Assembly (NCBI GenBank): GCA_023228985.1
Contig: JALOAC010000026.1
Span: 1 to 38,830 of the forward strand
DNA length: 38,830 nucleotides
From: Thiopseudomonas sp.
GTDB lineage: Bacteria; Pseudomonadota; Gammaproteobacteria; Pseudomonadales; Pseudomonadaceae
Reading direction: 5' to 3'
Positions 6,339 to 15,353 of this stretch are shown here, in pieces. Under the pieces are notes generated by a model. That model searched no databases. It was not told where the DNA came from and saw nothing but the letters and a program-made list of their open reading frames with translations. Each line of letters opens with the position of its first letter. The stretch's first letter is position 1. A program made the position numbers and the translations under genes.

Positions 6339-7040
6339 TTAATAAGTTACGACGAGGTCGCCGCCAGCATTTATGGTCATATTTGAAACAGTGGGGCTGT
6401 TGTAGCTAACAATAAGATCGCCGTTTTCATCGACCTGCATTGCCCCGACCCCGTTTGCAAGGGCGTTCGCGAGAGCGAGCAGCGCTGTATTTGCTGCCTG
6501 AGCGCTCGATGCTGCCGCCGATCGACTAGCCGCCGCGGCCGCAGCAGCGGTACTGGTGTTACTGCGCTCGAGCGCTGCAGTTGCTGCGCTAGCAGCGGCG
6601 GCTGTTACTGATACGGATATATCGCCCGCGCTACTGACAGCCATTTCCGCTGCGACTGTTGCGAGCGCCTCTGAATCTGCGGCTGCAAGCTCGGAGCCTG
6701 CTGCTGCAGCTGCGGCAGCGGTCGAAGCTGCTGCGGCTTGAACTATCTCGTCAGCTTTAATGCTGGCAGTGTTTGCAGCCTGAGCAGCACCCTGTTCTGC
6801 CGTCTCCGCGGCCTCTGCGCTGAGCGCTGCGCGATTAGCCTGATCTACAGCAACAAGCGCATCATTGCTTGCAGTGCCCGCGCTTGCAGCTGCTGATGAC
6901 GCGCTGTTATCCGCCTGCAAAGTCTTATCTCTGACCTCGGTTAACGAGGTCTGGACCTCTTGTCGAATAACAGTGATTTGACTGAGCTGCTCAACAGCTG
7001 AGTCGATTGCTACACCCGAGTGCGATGATTGATATGACAT
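6339..7040 (-). CDS. Ala-rich coiled-coil tail fibre protein
   Basis: The 233-residue protein is dominated by Ala, Ser and Thr (about residues 40-190) in helical heptad-like runs, as in trimeric coiled-coil fibre shafts. The last 35 residues change to beta-type sequence with two similar segments, DLIVSYNSPTVSN and DLVVTY. It lies 9 bp upstream of the DGR target gene and probably forms a shaft or connector for the diversified tip; that link is inferred from order. The strong Ala bias means that sequence similarity cannot date or classify it. Confidence 0.65.
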   Translation of the reverse strand: MSYQSSHSGVAIDSAVEQLSQITVIRQEVQTSLTEVRDKTLQADNSASSAAASAGTASNDALVAVDQANRAALSAEAAETAEQGAAQAANTASIKADEIVQAAAASTAAAAAAAGSELAAADSEALATVAAEMAVSSAGDISVSVTAAAASAATAALERSNTSTAAAAAAASRSAAASSAQAANTALLALANALANGVGAMQVDENGDLIVSYNSPTVSNMTINAGGDLVVTY

Positions 7041-7050
7041 GAGCCACCTC

Positions 7051-8088
7051 TTAGAATTTTAATCGCGTGATGATTGCGCGGCCGTGCCCGCCCGCTCCGC
7101 CAGCGCCGTAATATCCGCCGCCACCGCCGCCACCGGCAGGGACGCCGCCGTCGGCCGCAGCAACACGAAACGCCCTGCTGCCGCGACCACCATTCCCTGC
7201 TCGTGCCGACGTTCCGCCAGCATGCTCTTGACTATTTACGTATGCACCGCCACCGCCCGCGCCGCCGTCTTTTGCGTTCCCGCCTGGCACTGAGCCGTAG
7301 CTGCCGTACCCCGATGATGCGGAGAAATACATCATCGGGGTGCTTGCTGGTGCGGTAGCAGTCGCCGATCGTGGTGGTGTTGAAAAATACCCGCCGTACG
7401 CACCGGCATTACCTCCTAGCGCAACCAAAATATCTCCGAATGATGTCGATCCGCCCGCATACCCGCCACCATCAGACGCTTCCGCGCGGCCTGCCCCGCC
7501 CGCGCCAACGGTCACCGCCACACTAGCGGGAACGTCTTCCGCTCTAATCCATAGCGATAAATACTCACCACCACTGCCGCCGCCCGCGCTATTCGAGCGC
7601 GCTGAAGCGCCGCCACCGCCGCCGCCCCACAGCTCTACGTGATACATCTGATCGTCAGGGCTTTTTGTAAATGTTCCGCTCACGTCAAACACATCAGCCA
7701 TTGCGCTGGCAGAGATCCACTCAACCCCATTTCCTGCTGCGTTGACTGATAGGCGCTTGCGCGCATTTCCAGCAATTGCTGGCAGCCCTGCCGACGATCG
7801 AGCAGCAGACGCAGCAATCTCGGCTTGCTGTCGTTGTTGAGACGCAGCAGAGGCCGCTGATGCAGACGCTGATGCGCTGCTTGATGCCTGCGTTCGTGCC
7901 GTCTCAGCCGCTGTCTTTGCAGTATCAACCTCGCTCGCTCGCTGCTCGGTATAAATACCAAGATCGTTCATTTTTGATCCGAACTCGGGAAGCGCCGCAA
8001 GAAACCCGTCTGCGCGCTCCGCGAACTCACCCGCCGCCGTGGTTAGGCTGGGCGGCGTTGGGAGTACTGGTATTCTGGGTGCTGTCAT
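7051..8088 (-). CDS. Glycine-rich tail adhesin/fibre protein
   Basis: The 345-residue protein has an N-terminal helical, Ala-rich coiled-coil region (about 40-105). A C-terminal domain (about 150-345) follows, with repeated glycine runs (GGGGGG, GAGGAG, GGGGGGGGYYGAGGAGGHG). Such stretches form polyglycine-II helix bundles in phage adhesins, for example the gp38 class of T-even-like phages, with variable loops at the tip that contact the receptor. It would be a second, non-DGR receptor-binding component. The start overlaps the stop of the distal tail gene (TGATG). The fold is predicted from composition only. Confidence 0.65.
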   Translation of the reverse strand: MTAPRIPVLPTPPSLTTAAGEFAERADGFLAALPEFGSKMNDLGIYTEQRASEVDTAKTAAETARTQASSSASASASAASAASQQRQQAEIAASAARSSAGLPAIAGNARKRLSVNAAGNGVEWISASAMADVFDVSGTFTKSPDDQMYHVELWGGGGGGASARSNSAGGGSGGEYLSLWIRAEDVPASVAVTVGAGGAGRAEASDGGGYAGGSTSFGDILVALGGNAGAYGGYFSTPPRSATATAPASTPMMYFSASSGYGSYGSVPGGNAKDGGAGGGGAYVNSQEHAGGTSARAGNGGRGSRAFRVAAADGGVPAGGGGGGGYYGAGGAGGHGRAIITRLKF

Positions 8089-9059
8089 CAGTTAACGCCC
8101 TCTACTGTGATGGTTCCGTCTGATATTGACGGTCCAGAAATTGATATATCGAAATCTCGGTAATAGCCGAGAATAATTGTTGATTCGATGCTCTGCTCTC
8201 CAATCCAGACCACAGGTCGCGCGCGCCATTTCGCTAAAGCGCGCTGCACGAATCCGACGCGGCTGGTATTTATGCGAATATCAAATTCGGCACGTTTACT
8301 GAAATCGCGCTGAACGATAATTGTGTTGCCGAACATGTCGCGGTCTTTTCTAGAGAAATCGACAATGCCGATTTTGGTACCGTAAACAGCGGTGCCTAGA
8401 TCCGCTACGCGACCGACAATCAACGATCCGATTTTTGCGATACCTGCTGGCTTGCGTAGCGTTATCTCGAGCGCTCCTGAGGGGCTACGAGGGATGTCGA
8501 GCATTACGAAATCCTCGCGCGATTCAACCTCGTTGAAAAAATACTCGTACCAGTTGCTGATCCCATCAGTTTTTACCGGAACCTCTGTTTGCTCGAAAAC
8601 AACGCCGCGGAACGGATCGACTACGCGCACGCTGACCGACGCAGCATCAACACCGAAAAACCCTATCGAGTCGATACCGGTACTGAGCGCGAGACTCATG
8701 CTAATAAATTCAGCGTTCGCCGTGAACGTGCCCACCTTTTCATCAAATGCGCGCCACCTATTTGTCAGTCCTAGATCGAGCCACTTTGGCGGCTCTGCAT
8801 GCACTGCCGCTGGATCTGATCCTGAGTGATCAGCCAGACATTCCCAGCAATGCGAGGCCCGTACGACCCTGTCGCCGATTTCGTATGCCTCGGCAGCGCT
8901 CCATTCTGGATAGTCATCCTCGTCCACGTTGGTAGCTACCAAGCTGACCTGAAAGCGCTTTGCCTCTTCTACGAGCAGCTGCTGTGAGTCAGGCTGCAAT
9001 AAAAAATCCGCATATAGGATGCTGCCCGGCACAACGCTTACGGGCTCGATTATTTTCAT
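8088..9059 (-). CDS. Distal/minor tail protein with carbohydrate-binding-like module
   Basis: The start at 9059 overlaps the tape measure stop (ATGA) and gives 323 residues. A WSAAEAYEIGDRV...CLADHSG segment (about residues 50-85) matches the small Trp/Gly CBM5/12-like module found in tail and chitin-binding proteins. The remainder is beta-rich. It is placed directly after the tape measure, where siphophages encode distal tail and baseplate proteins. It probably caps the tail tube and carries the fibres. No catalytic motif is seen. Confidence 0.6.
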   Translation of the reverse strand: MKIIEPVSVVPGSILYADFLLQPDSQQLLVEEAKRFQVSLVATNVDEDDYPEWSAAEAYEIGDRVVRASHCWECLADHSGSDPAAVHAEPPKWLDLGLTNRWRAFDEKVGTFTANAEFISMSLALSTGIDSIGFFGVDAASVSVRVVDPFRGVVFEQTEVPVKTDGISNWYEYFFNEVESREDFVMLDIPRSPSGALEITLRKPAGIAKIGSLIVGRVADLGTAVYGTKIGIVDFSRKDRDMFGNTIIVQRDFSKRAEFDIRINTSRVGFVQRALAKWRARPVVWIGEQSIESTIILGYYRDFDISISGPSISDGTITVEGVN

Positions 9060-12000
9060 GTTGCAGACCTCTCTTTGGGCATGCCGTCGTAATCCCATCG
9101 CTCGATAAACTCGACGCGCTTGGCGGTTTGTTGTGTGTGCTTGGCTATCGAGCGCAGCGCATCCGCTTGTGATTCAACCGACTGGCGCAGCTCGTGAACC
9201 GCTGCAGCTGTATCGCCACCGCCGCCGAGTAGCGCGGCTGTTTGGCTTGCGCTATGTATGCGAGACGGACCAGTCACTTCCAGCTCTGGGCCATTCTCAC
9301 CGACAAGTCTTAATCCTCCAGAGTGCGAGCCTCCGGCAGCGAACGCCGGCACTGCCGCGCCCTTTGCGGCGCTCCCGAGTGCGCTGATGAGGTCAGCGTA
9401 AGTGCCACCCGACGCTAACTGCTCAGACCAAAACTTAATGCCTTGCGCATCAGCCCCGTAGCCAACAATTGATTTGTATAGCCTGTCGATCGTCGCCGCC
9501 GGGCTGCTCGCCTCAGGAGCAGGCTGAGGGGAACCGGTTACGATTGATATTTCACGCTGCTGTGCGTTGATTGCAGCGACGACAGCGGCGCTCATCTGAT
9601 CAATAGCCATGCCGACAGTTAGGATCGTGTTGTCGATTCCGTTCATCGCATCCATTTGCAGCGCTGCTGCTGCCAGCTCCTCGTCAAGCGCGGCCATGTC
9701 TGCGTCGTATTTCGCCTGCAGCTGATAGCTCACGCCGCTGACGCCAGCGGATATTTGTGATGCGGATGATTTTGCAGATTCTGCGCGCAGCTTTAGCTGC
9801 TCCAGTAGCTGCTCTTCAATCGTAAGTTGCTTGCCGTTCAGGGTTTGCAGCTCAGAAATCAGGTTTGATGTACGTCCCTGCTCGCGCTTGAAATCCTCCA
9901 TCGATCTGTATGTGTCGCTATCGAGCATTGACGCCGTATCGAGTGCCGCTTCTATTCCATCAATCGTGCTGAGTGACGCTCCAGCCTGAGCCTGAACAAG
10001 CGCCGAGCGCAGCAGATCGACAGACTGATCACGCCTGAACGCAACAACATTGCTCGATGTATCGCGCAGCCGGTCGAGCGCTGACGACATTGCATTGTTT
10101 ATTCCTGCAAGCGCAGTGACCAGCGCCTGCGATGCGCCCGCCAGACTTTGCAGTTGACTCGCATAAGCCGCCGCGCTTGCCGATTGCTGACTGGCAATTT
10201 GACTGGCGCGAGCCTGCTCCTGCTGCGCGCTTTTCTGAAACTCTTGGGTTAGTCTGTTGCGCTCGGCCTGCACTGAACGCTGCAACGTGTTGTACGCTGC
10301 GCCCGCCGCCGTCATCGCCGTGGATGTCGCTTGTGCTGCTTGCTGATTCGCGGCCGCGATTGCCTGCGCTGCCTGCTGTTCAACGATTGAGAAATACTGC
10401 GACGCTGCTCCCGCGAGCGACATCATCGTCGCAAACATTTTCTGCCCAGCTTCCGTTGTCAGATCGATATCCTCGACCATCGCGCGGTAACTCTCTCTGC
10501 TACTGGTCAGCTCGACTCCAGCGTCAGCAAAGGCGCGAGTGACAGCATCAATAACGTCTTCGGCTTTTTCAGTCTCAGTGAAAAACTGGTCGTAGTACGT
10601 GGCTGTATTTGCAGCCAGCACATCAAATCCGCCTGCTGCAGCGGTTAAGCTTTCAGCAAGCCGCCCACCTGCAACGCTCGCATCGTAAATATCAACATTC
10701 AGATAGCGCAGCACTTCGTTGACGCCGAGCAGGTTGCTGACAAATGCCTCAAGCTCCTCGAAGTTATAATCAAGCCCCGTGCCCAGCAACGTATTCAGCT
10801 CGCTACTCATTGCGTCAGCGACTGTGCCGAACCACTCGCCAAATGCGGCGCTAATTTCTTCCGCTGTTTTACCTTGGGTGCTGATTTGATGCTTGGCCAG
10901 CTGCAGGCCAGCCAGCGCGCCTTCTTCTACGCCAAACCCTAGCGATTCGAACAGTGATGTTACGCCGCTCTCTGTCATCTCGTACGCATTGCGCAGAGAT
11001 GCCTCTAATTCTGGATCTAGATCGCTGTAAAGCGTCCTTTTTTTGTTTGAGCGGAACAGCCCACCCTTCTTTTTTTGGTACTCGTATTGCTGGCCAGAGA
11101 AGTCGCCATCGCTAACACCTAGGGCGTAGCCGCCGTCTTTTGTTTGCCATTTGCCTCCAAACAGCTTGGAGCCGCCGAGGGCGCCGAGCGCACCGCCAAT
11201 GATTGCGCCGATAGCTGTACCAGCACCAGGCAAGAAAGAACCAAGTGCCGCGCCAGCTTTAGCGCCAGCGAATCCACCTAGACCACCTGCCGCTGCACCC
11301 TTAAGCCCAGAGTTTTGATAACCCATGAACGCACCGCCAAGCCCGCTAAGCCATGGCGCGTAAGCCGCGACTGTTCCGACCATTGAGCCGGCGCCCATCA
11401 ATCCGCCTGCGCCGGCCGTGGTCGGGCCAGCTAAGCCAGGCGCAAGATAAGCGCCCTGTACGCCAGCCTGAAATCCTCCTAATCCACCAGAAAACATGCC
11501 GCCGTAATAGCTACCAATACCATTAAGCGCACCTGAAAAGCCGCCGCCTTGGTACCCGGTATAAGCCGCCTTGCCCCAGCCCGTTAGAGCGCTGTACGCA
11601 GAGCTGGCCATATTCGCGATGCCGCCAATCCCGCCACCACCACCCAAAGATGCGGCGACCTGTCCAGCGCCACCACCAATACCTATTGCAGCGCCGATCT
11701 GCATGATGATTGGCCGAGTGATAGCCATGTGCGCCAGCTCAGCTAACATCTGCTTAAATGCATTTGTTAAGCCGCTGCGAAACCCGCTAAACCCTTCGCC
11801 AATGTTGCGCCACGCATCAGCAAATGCGCCATCCACACGCTCAAGCGCTGAGTCGGTCCATTTCGCCCAGTCTGATGTAGCGCGTGCGTTTTGAGCGTAC
11901 TCGTGATCAAGCTGAGCGAGTCGAAGCTGGTATTCTTCAAGCGATATATTGTTATCATCAAGAGCGTCCTTGAAAAGCTTTTTTTCTTCCGTCAGCTGGC

Positions 12001-13690
12001 GAGTTGCTGCGCGCAGCGGATCAAAGCGATCGCGCACAGCATTGAGCTGATCGTCAATCTTTTTGACCGCTTCAGCTGCCTCTTTTGCCGCCTTATTGTG
12101 CTTGTCCCACATCGGCTTGTTCAGGTCTTTAAAAAGCCCCTGAACGATATTTTGATACTGCTCTGTGGTTAATTTGTTTTTAAGAAGTGCCGCATCAGCC
12201 ATCTTGATGGCTTTTTCGTAATCGGCCTGTGCTTTCTGAGCGGGATTGTATTTTGCAATCAGATCGTCCAGCGCCTTGAGCTGGGCATCTATTATCTTTT
12301 TTGACGCCGCCGCGGCTGCTTTAGCTGCTTGCTCCTGTTCTTTTGTAAGCTGCTTGACTGCCTCTGAGCGCTCAGTGCTAATCTTTGTGTTGGCGTTATG
12401 CTGGGTGCGATACGCATCGCCGGCGGCGCGACCAGTCTCAAGAATCGCATCACGCTCAGCTAAAATAAAATCAATGCTGTCGGCGCGCGCAGCGTCATTT
12501 GATGCCATGCTTGCGCGTACTGAGTCATAGGCGTTTGATGCAGCAGCCAGACCACTCGGCAGCGCTCTTAAGTATGCAGCCGCCGCCTCGGCCTTGTTAA
12601 TAACGCCATCAATAAAGTTTGCAATTTCAACCACCGCGATCTGGATTGATGCGCGCAGGTTAACTGGCATTTCAGCGAATGCGGCGCCCAGTGAAAACGA
12701 GTGCCCCGTAACATCGCTAGTAAATATATTAACCTGGTCAGCCAAAGATGAAATCTCTTTGCTGATGTAACTTATGGATGTGGTCCAGTTTGCAAAGCCT
12801 TCAATAGCTCCCGCAACAAACTCGCCATCAGATATCTTGTCGCTAAAGCTGTCAATCAAACCAGCTAGTGCTGACGTGGCTCCCTGCGCCTCATTAATCT
12901 CACCGACGACTGTTGAAAAATGATTGCCCAGCCTAACTAAGGCATCACCAACAGTTGTAGGCATGTTTTCTGCGAGAAGAGCATTCGCGTCTTTCGCGGC
13001 AATGGTTGCATCTACGAAAGTGCTCATTGAAAGCTTTCCGGCCAGCGCCATCTGCTTTACCGCAGTCTCAGTTTGACCAAGATGCTTCGCGATGTCAGAT
13101 ACCGCTGTTGGCGTCACCTCAAGAATAGCGTTCCACTCTTGCCCGCGCAGCGTTCCTGTAACCATTGACTTTGAAAGCGCTGCAATTGCGCGCTCTCCCG
13201 ACTGGGCGCTTGCCGCGTTAATCGTTAACGAGCTGGACGTACTGTCAATAAAGTCGATTGTGTCAGATAGCGAGTACCCAAGCTCCTTCATTGAGCTGGC
13301 CGAGCGAACAAGGAGCTCTTGTTGTTCCTTTAAAGGCTTATACGTCCTATCGCTGATCTCCATTAGTCGGCGCTGGACGGCGTAATACTCATCAGTGTCG
13401 GCCGTTACCATCTTGATTCGGCTCGCCATTTCACCATAAGCGTCAGCCTGCTTAATGATCGACCCTAGGGCGCCGGCTCCAGCTGCTATTGCTATAGCTT
13501 TTTGCATGATACCCATAGCGGATCGAGCGCTGCTGCCCGCACGATCAAACGCAGAGTCAACGTTTTTTAAATGGGTATCTGCTTTGCGGGAAAACATGCC
13601 AACAGACTTTTCTCCATTGTCCAGCTCTCTTCGCAACTGCGCTGTGGTGGCCTCAATACGCACGAGCATACCTGCGACTTCTTGACTCAT
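9056..13690 (-). CDS. Tail tape measure protein
   Basis: The 1544-residue protein is by far the longest gene. The N-terminus (about 1-250) is the phage tape-measure core, and long helical charged regions follow (about 390-590). A hydrophobic Gly/Ala block (about 650-850, with repeated GGLGG-type motifs) may insert in the membrane during DNA entry, and the C-terminal part is again helical. It sets tail length; at about 1.5 Å per residue this predicts a tail near 230 nm. GGAG lies 6 bases before the ATG at 13690. A terminator lies just upstream, between it and the probable moron gene. Confidence 0.92.
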   Translation of the reverse strand: MSQEVAGMLVRIEATTAQLRRELDNGEKSVGMFSRKADTHLKNVDSAFDRAGSSARSAMGIMQKAIAIAAGAGALGSIIKQADAYGEMASRIKMVTADTDEYYAVQRRLMEISDRTYKPLKEQQELLVRSASSMKELGYSLSDTIDFIDSTSSSLTINAASAQSGERAIAALSKSMVTGTLRGQEWNAILEVTPTAVSDIAKHLGQTETAVKQMALAGKLSMSTFVDATIAAKDANALLAENMPTTVGDALVRLGNHFSTVVGEINEAQGATSALAGLIDSFSDKISDGEFVAGAIEGFANWTTSISYISKEISSLADQVNIFTSDVTGHSFSLGAAFAEMPVNLRASIQIAVVEIANFIDGVINKAEAAAAYLRALPSGLAAASNAYDSVRASMASNDAARADSIDFILAERDAILETGRAAGDAYRTQHNANTKISTERSEAVKQLTKEQEQAAKAAAAASKKIIDAQLKALDDLIAKYNPAQKAQADYEKAIKMADAALLKNKLTTEQYQNIVQGLFKDLNKPMWDKHNKAAKEAAEAVKKIDDQLNAVRDRFDPLRAATRQLTEEKKLFKDALDDNNISLEEYQLRLAQLDHEYAQNARATSDWAKWTDSALERVDGAFADAWRNIGEGFSGFRSGLTNAFKQMLAELAHMAITRPIIMQIGAAIGIGGGAGQVAASLGGGGGIGGIANMASSAYSALTGWGKAAYTGYQGGGFSGALNGIGSYYGGMFSGGLGGFQAGVQGAYLAPGLAGPTTAGAGGLMGAGSMVGTVAAYAPWLSGLGGAFMGYQNSGLKGAAAGGLGGFAGAKAGAALGSFLPGAGTAIGAIIGGALGALGGSKLFGGKWQTKDGGYALGVSDGDFSGQQYEYQKKKGGLFRSNKKRTLYSDLDPELEASLRNAYEMTESGVTSLFESLGFGVEEGALAGLQLAKHQISTQGKTAEEISAAFGEWFGTVADAMSSELNTLLGTGLDYNFEELEAFVSNLLGVNEVLRYLNVDIYDASVAGGRLAESLTAAAGGFDVLAANTATYYDQFFTETEKAEDVIDAVTRAFADAGVELTSSRESYRAMVEDIDLTTEAGQKMFATMMSLAGAASQYFSIVEQQAAQAIAAANQQAAQATSTAMTAAGAAYNTLQRSVQAERNRLTQEFQKSAQQEQARASQIASQQSASAAAYASQLQSLAGASQALVTALAGINNAMSSALDRLRDTSSNVVAFRRDQSVDLLRSALVQAQAGASLSTIDGIEAALDTASMLDSDTYRSMEDFKREQGRTSNLISELQTLNGKQLTIEEQLLEQLKLRAESAKSSASQISAGVSGVSYQLQAKYDADMAALDEELAAAALQMDAMNGIDNTILTVGMAIDQMSAAVVAAINAQQREISIVTGSPQPAPEASSPAATIDRLYKSIVGYGADAQGIKFWSEQLASGGTYADLISALGSAAKGAAVPAFAAGGSHSGGLRLVGENGPELEVTGPSRIHSASQTAALLGGGGDTAAAVHELRQSVESQADALRSIAKHTQQTAKRVEFIERWDYDGMPKERSAT

Positions 13691-13706
13691 ACTTTTCTCC
13701 AGGCAT

Positions 13707-13727
13707 AAAAAAACCCGCAAAAGCGGG
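13707..13727 (-). terminator. Terminator between the probable moron and the tape measure gene
   Basis: A CCCGC/GCGGG stem with a 4-base loop (13714-13727) is followed on the minus strand by seven T (13707-13713). It lies in the middle of the structural operon, which only makes sense if late transcription is antiterminated or if the gene upstream is a separate unit. Confidence 0.7.
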
Positions 13728-13744
13728 CTTGTTATTTTTTAATA

Positions 13745-14164
13745 TCAGTAAATATTGAGATCCTCAGCGCGCCACTTTCCCTCGGTTTTTAGATAAATCA
13801 TTGTGACAGTGAAATTATTGCGAATCATGACGCCTAATGCGTTTTGTGCTGTGACAGTACCAGCGACTGAGTGCCGGCAGTCACCAAGGTAGCCGTAAGA
13901 ATCAGGACTGCTAGGAAACTTAGCAGAAGACGGCGACAGCAATTTTCTTTTTACAAAATTACCAGCCATTATCCATGCGTAGCCACGGTCTGAGCACATG
14001 GCTTCTGCTTTTTCAATATTTTTTTCTTCAGGGGTCTTAGCTTTATGATCAGTTACTAGCCCTACCCCCGTTTTGTCTGCCGCGCAAAAAGCAATTGCAA
14101 AAATAATAAACGCAATTGTTAGCAGCCAAGTGAACCACCCTGTCTTTCTCTTTTCTTTTGACAT
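13745..14164 (-). CDS. Membrane-anchored protein, probable moron (superinfection exclusion candidate)
   Basis: The 139-residue protein has a short basic N-terminus, one membrane segment (about 10-29) and an external domain with Leu-Ser-Pro-Ser-Ser-Ala-Lys-Phe-Pro and a beta-rich VAGTVTAQNALGVMIRNNF segment. This 'SPSSAKFP ... V.AQN..G..R..F' pattern occurs in small secreted domains of phage and bacterial membrane proteins. It is inserted between the chaperone and tape measure genes with its own terminator, the hallmark of a moron. HK97 gp15, which blocks DNA entry of related phages, has the same topology and location type, so exclusion is a reasonable guess. A weak promoter-like TGGTAGATT lies upstream. 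Confidence 0.55.
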   Translation of the reverse strand: MSKEKRKTGWFTWLLTIAFIIFAIAFCAADKTGVGLVTDHKAKTPEEKNIEKAEAMCSDRGYAWIMAGNFVKRKLLSPSSAKFPSSPDSYGYLGDCRHSVAGTVTAQNALGVMIRNNFTVTMIYLKTEGKWRAEDLNIY

Positions 14165-14209
14165 GTAACAACCCCCTCATGATGATATTTAAATCTACCA
14201 CAGGAGGCG

Positions 14210-14464
14210 TTATTTTCCAGCGCCTCGAAGCATCGCTTTCATTTGCTCCGGCTTGCTCGCGCCTTGTTTCTTGCTGTCTTTATTCCCGCCGCCGAACGGG
14301 TTAGTAACCTGTAAAAAATCAATCTTAGCTTCATACGCCAACAGGATCTCAGGGATCGGCGTAGACCATGCTACTGCTGGTGACCAGCCCAGCCATCCCG
14401 TGGCGAGGCTGTAAAGGTGGTCAACGTAGCTGCCGTCTTTTACTGCGCTGGCTTTGCTCGGGTC
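14210..14464 (-). CDS. Tail assembly chaperone, frameshift extension (T part of G-T)
   Basis: This 84-codon frame has no credible start of its own and begins at a -1 slip site in the preceding gene. It reads DPSKASAVKD..., then a conserved-looking ATGWLGWSPAVAW segment, typical of the second half of tail chaperone pairs. It ends with a basic stretch and TAA at 14210. The 195-residue fusion would bind the tape measure, while the shorter product binds tail tube monomers. Its place between tube and tape measure genes is exactly that of lambda gpG-T. Confidence 0.85.
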   Translation of the reverse strand, partial: DPSKASAVKDGSYVDHLYSLATGWLGWSPAVAWSTPIPEILLAYEAKIDFLQVTNPFGGGNKDSKKQGASKPEQMKAMLRGAGK

Positions 14465-14796
14465 TTTTTTACGTTTCCCGACTCGTCCTGCACTTTTGCA
14501 TCAGCTGGATTTAAAAGTGCTGCAATATACGGCACGACCTGTGATGTAACATCGGCGATGCCAGCAGCGAAAACCGCTTCTGGGACTTCTTTTGCTTCTT
14601 TTGGCGTTAGATTAGCGCCCGCAATAATCGCGTGGCTGGCCGCCTCAATACTCAGAGCGCTTAAGGCGTCGAGCGCGGGGCGCAGGCCGCCGAATCGCTG
14701 CTCAATCTTGCGCACAGCATCCAGCGTTGGCTCCAGCTCAAACTCAAACTCGCCAACGATTACTGTGGTTTTTCCGTAAAGGGTTTTGCTTGTCAT
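14440..14796 (-). CDS. Tail assembly chaperone, unshifted product (TAC_11/GTA gp11-like)
   Basis: The 118-residue protein starts with a short beta hairpin (KTLYGKTTVIVGEFEFEL). It continues with helices that carry the DAVRKIEQRFGGL pattern of the Phage_TAC_11 family (gene transfer agent gp11-like). GGAG lies upstream of the ATG. It lies 54 bp after the tail tube gene. Near its end, GTA AAA AAG holds the slippery heptamer A AAA AAG in the correct frame, so a share of ribosomes should continue into the next frame. Confidence 0.85.
   Translation of the reverse strand: MTSKTLYGKTTVIVGEFEFELEPTLDAVRKIEQRFGGLRPALDALSALSIEAASHAIIAGANLTPKEAKEVPEAVFAAGIADVTSQVVPYIAALLNPADAKVQDESGNVKKTRAKPAQ
14464..14470 (-). 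other. Programmed -1 frameshift site A_AAA_AAG
   Basis: On the minus strand the heptamer A AAA AAG is in the zero-frame register required for tandem slippage (Val-Lys-Lys codons). It sits eight codons before the zero-frame stop. This heptamer is among the most efficient in bacteria (dnaX type). Confidence 0.85.
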
Positions 14797-14850
14797 AGTG
14801 ACTCCAAATTAGTGCGATACGCGGCCGCTATGGCCGCGCACGGGTGCGAG

Positions 14851-15300
14851 TTAGGCCGCTGGGACTTCCAGTACCGCAGTGCTGATCGCGATATTAATAT
14901 TTGCCTTTACGACGTCGTCAGCGGCACCGACCGAGATACGGCGACTCATGACTTTCCCCGAGAAATAGAAAATGTCGCCATCCTCAAACTCGACCTTAAA
15001 GTTATAGTCGGCGCTGCCTTCATCCTTCAGCGCTGCATTGAGTGCTGTCTGGCCAGAGTCGCCAGAATCAAATCCCACGGTGATCTGCAACTCACCGGCA
15101 TCGTACGTGCCTTTGAATTTTCGGGCGCGACGATCAGCGAGCGCGACAAATGATGCGCTAGAGACTTCGTCGCCAAACTCGCCGATGTTTTCAATCTCAC
15201 CGATTTCAGCATAAGTATCTGCTGCGTATGATGTAGCGTCGGTGGCGACTGCTTTTGTGCCGATGCTCAATTTTGAGCCGGCTGCGGTATTTACAGGCAT
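14851..15300 (-). CDS. Major tail (tube) protein
   Basis: The 149-residue, mostly beta protein begins MPVNTAAGSKLSIGTKA and has the YAEIGEIENIGEFGDEV and F.GTYDAGELQITVGFDSGDSGQ segments typical of siphophage tube proteins. It stacks as hexamer rings to form the tail tube. The strong AGGAGG site 7 bases before the ATG suits a highly made protein. It lies between the tail terminator and the chaperone genes. Confidence 0.88.
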   Translation of the reverse strand: MPVNTAAGSKLSIGTKAVATDATSYAADTYAEIGEIENIGEFGDEVSSASFVALADRRARKFKGTYDAGELQITVGFDSGDSGQTALNAALKDEGSADYNFKVEFEDGDIFYFSGKVMSRRISVGAADDVVKANINIAISTAVLEVPAA

Positions 15301-15353
15301 AGTTAGTCCTCCTGGGACATTAGGTAAAGCCGCAGGGCGGCAAGTTTTACAGG

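Noticed and set aside
6556..6741. Plus-strand Ala-rich reading frame opposite the fibre gene
   Set aside because: It is a mirror of the GC-rich Ala codons of the minus-strand fibre gene and has no ribosome site.
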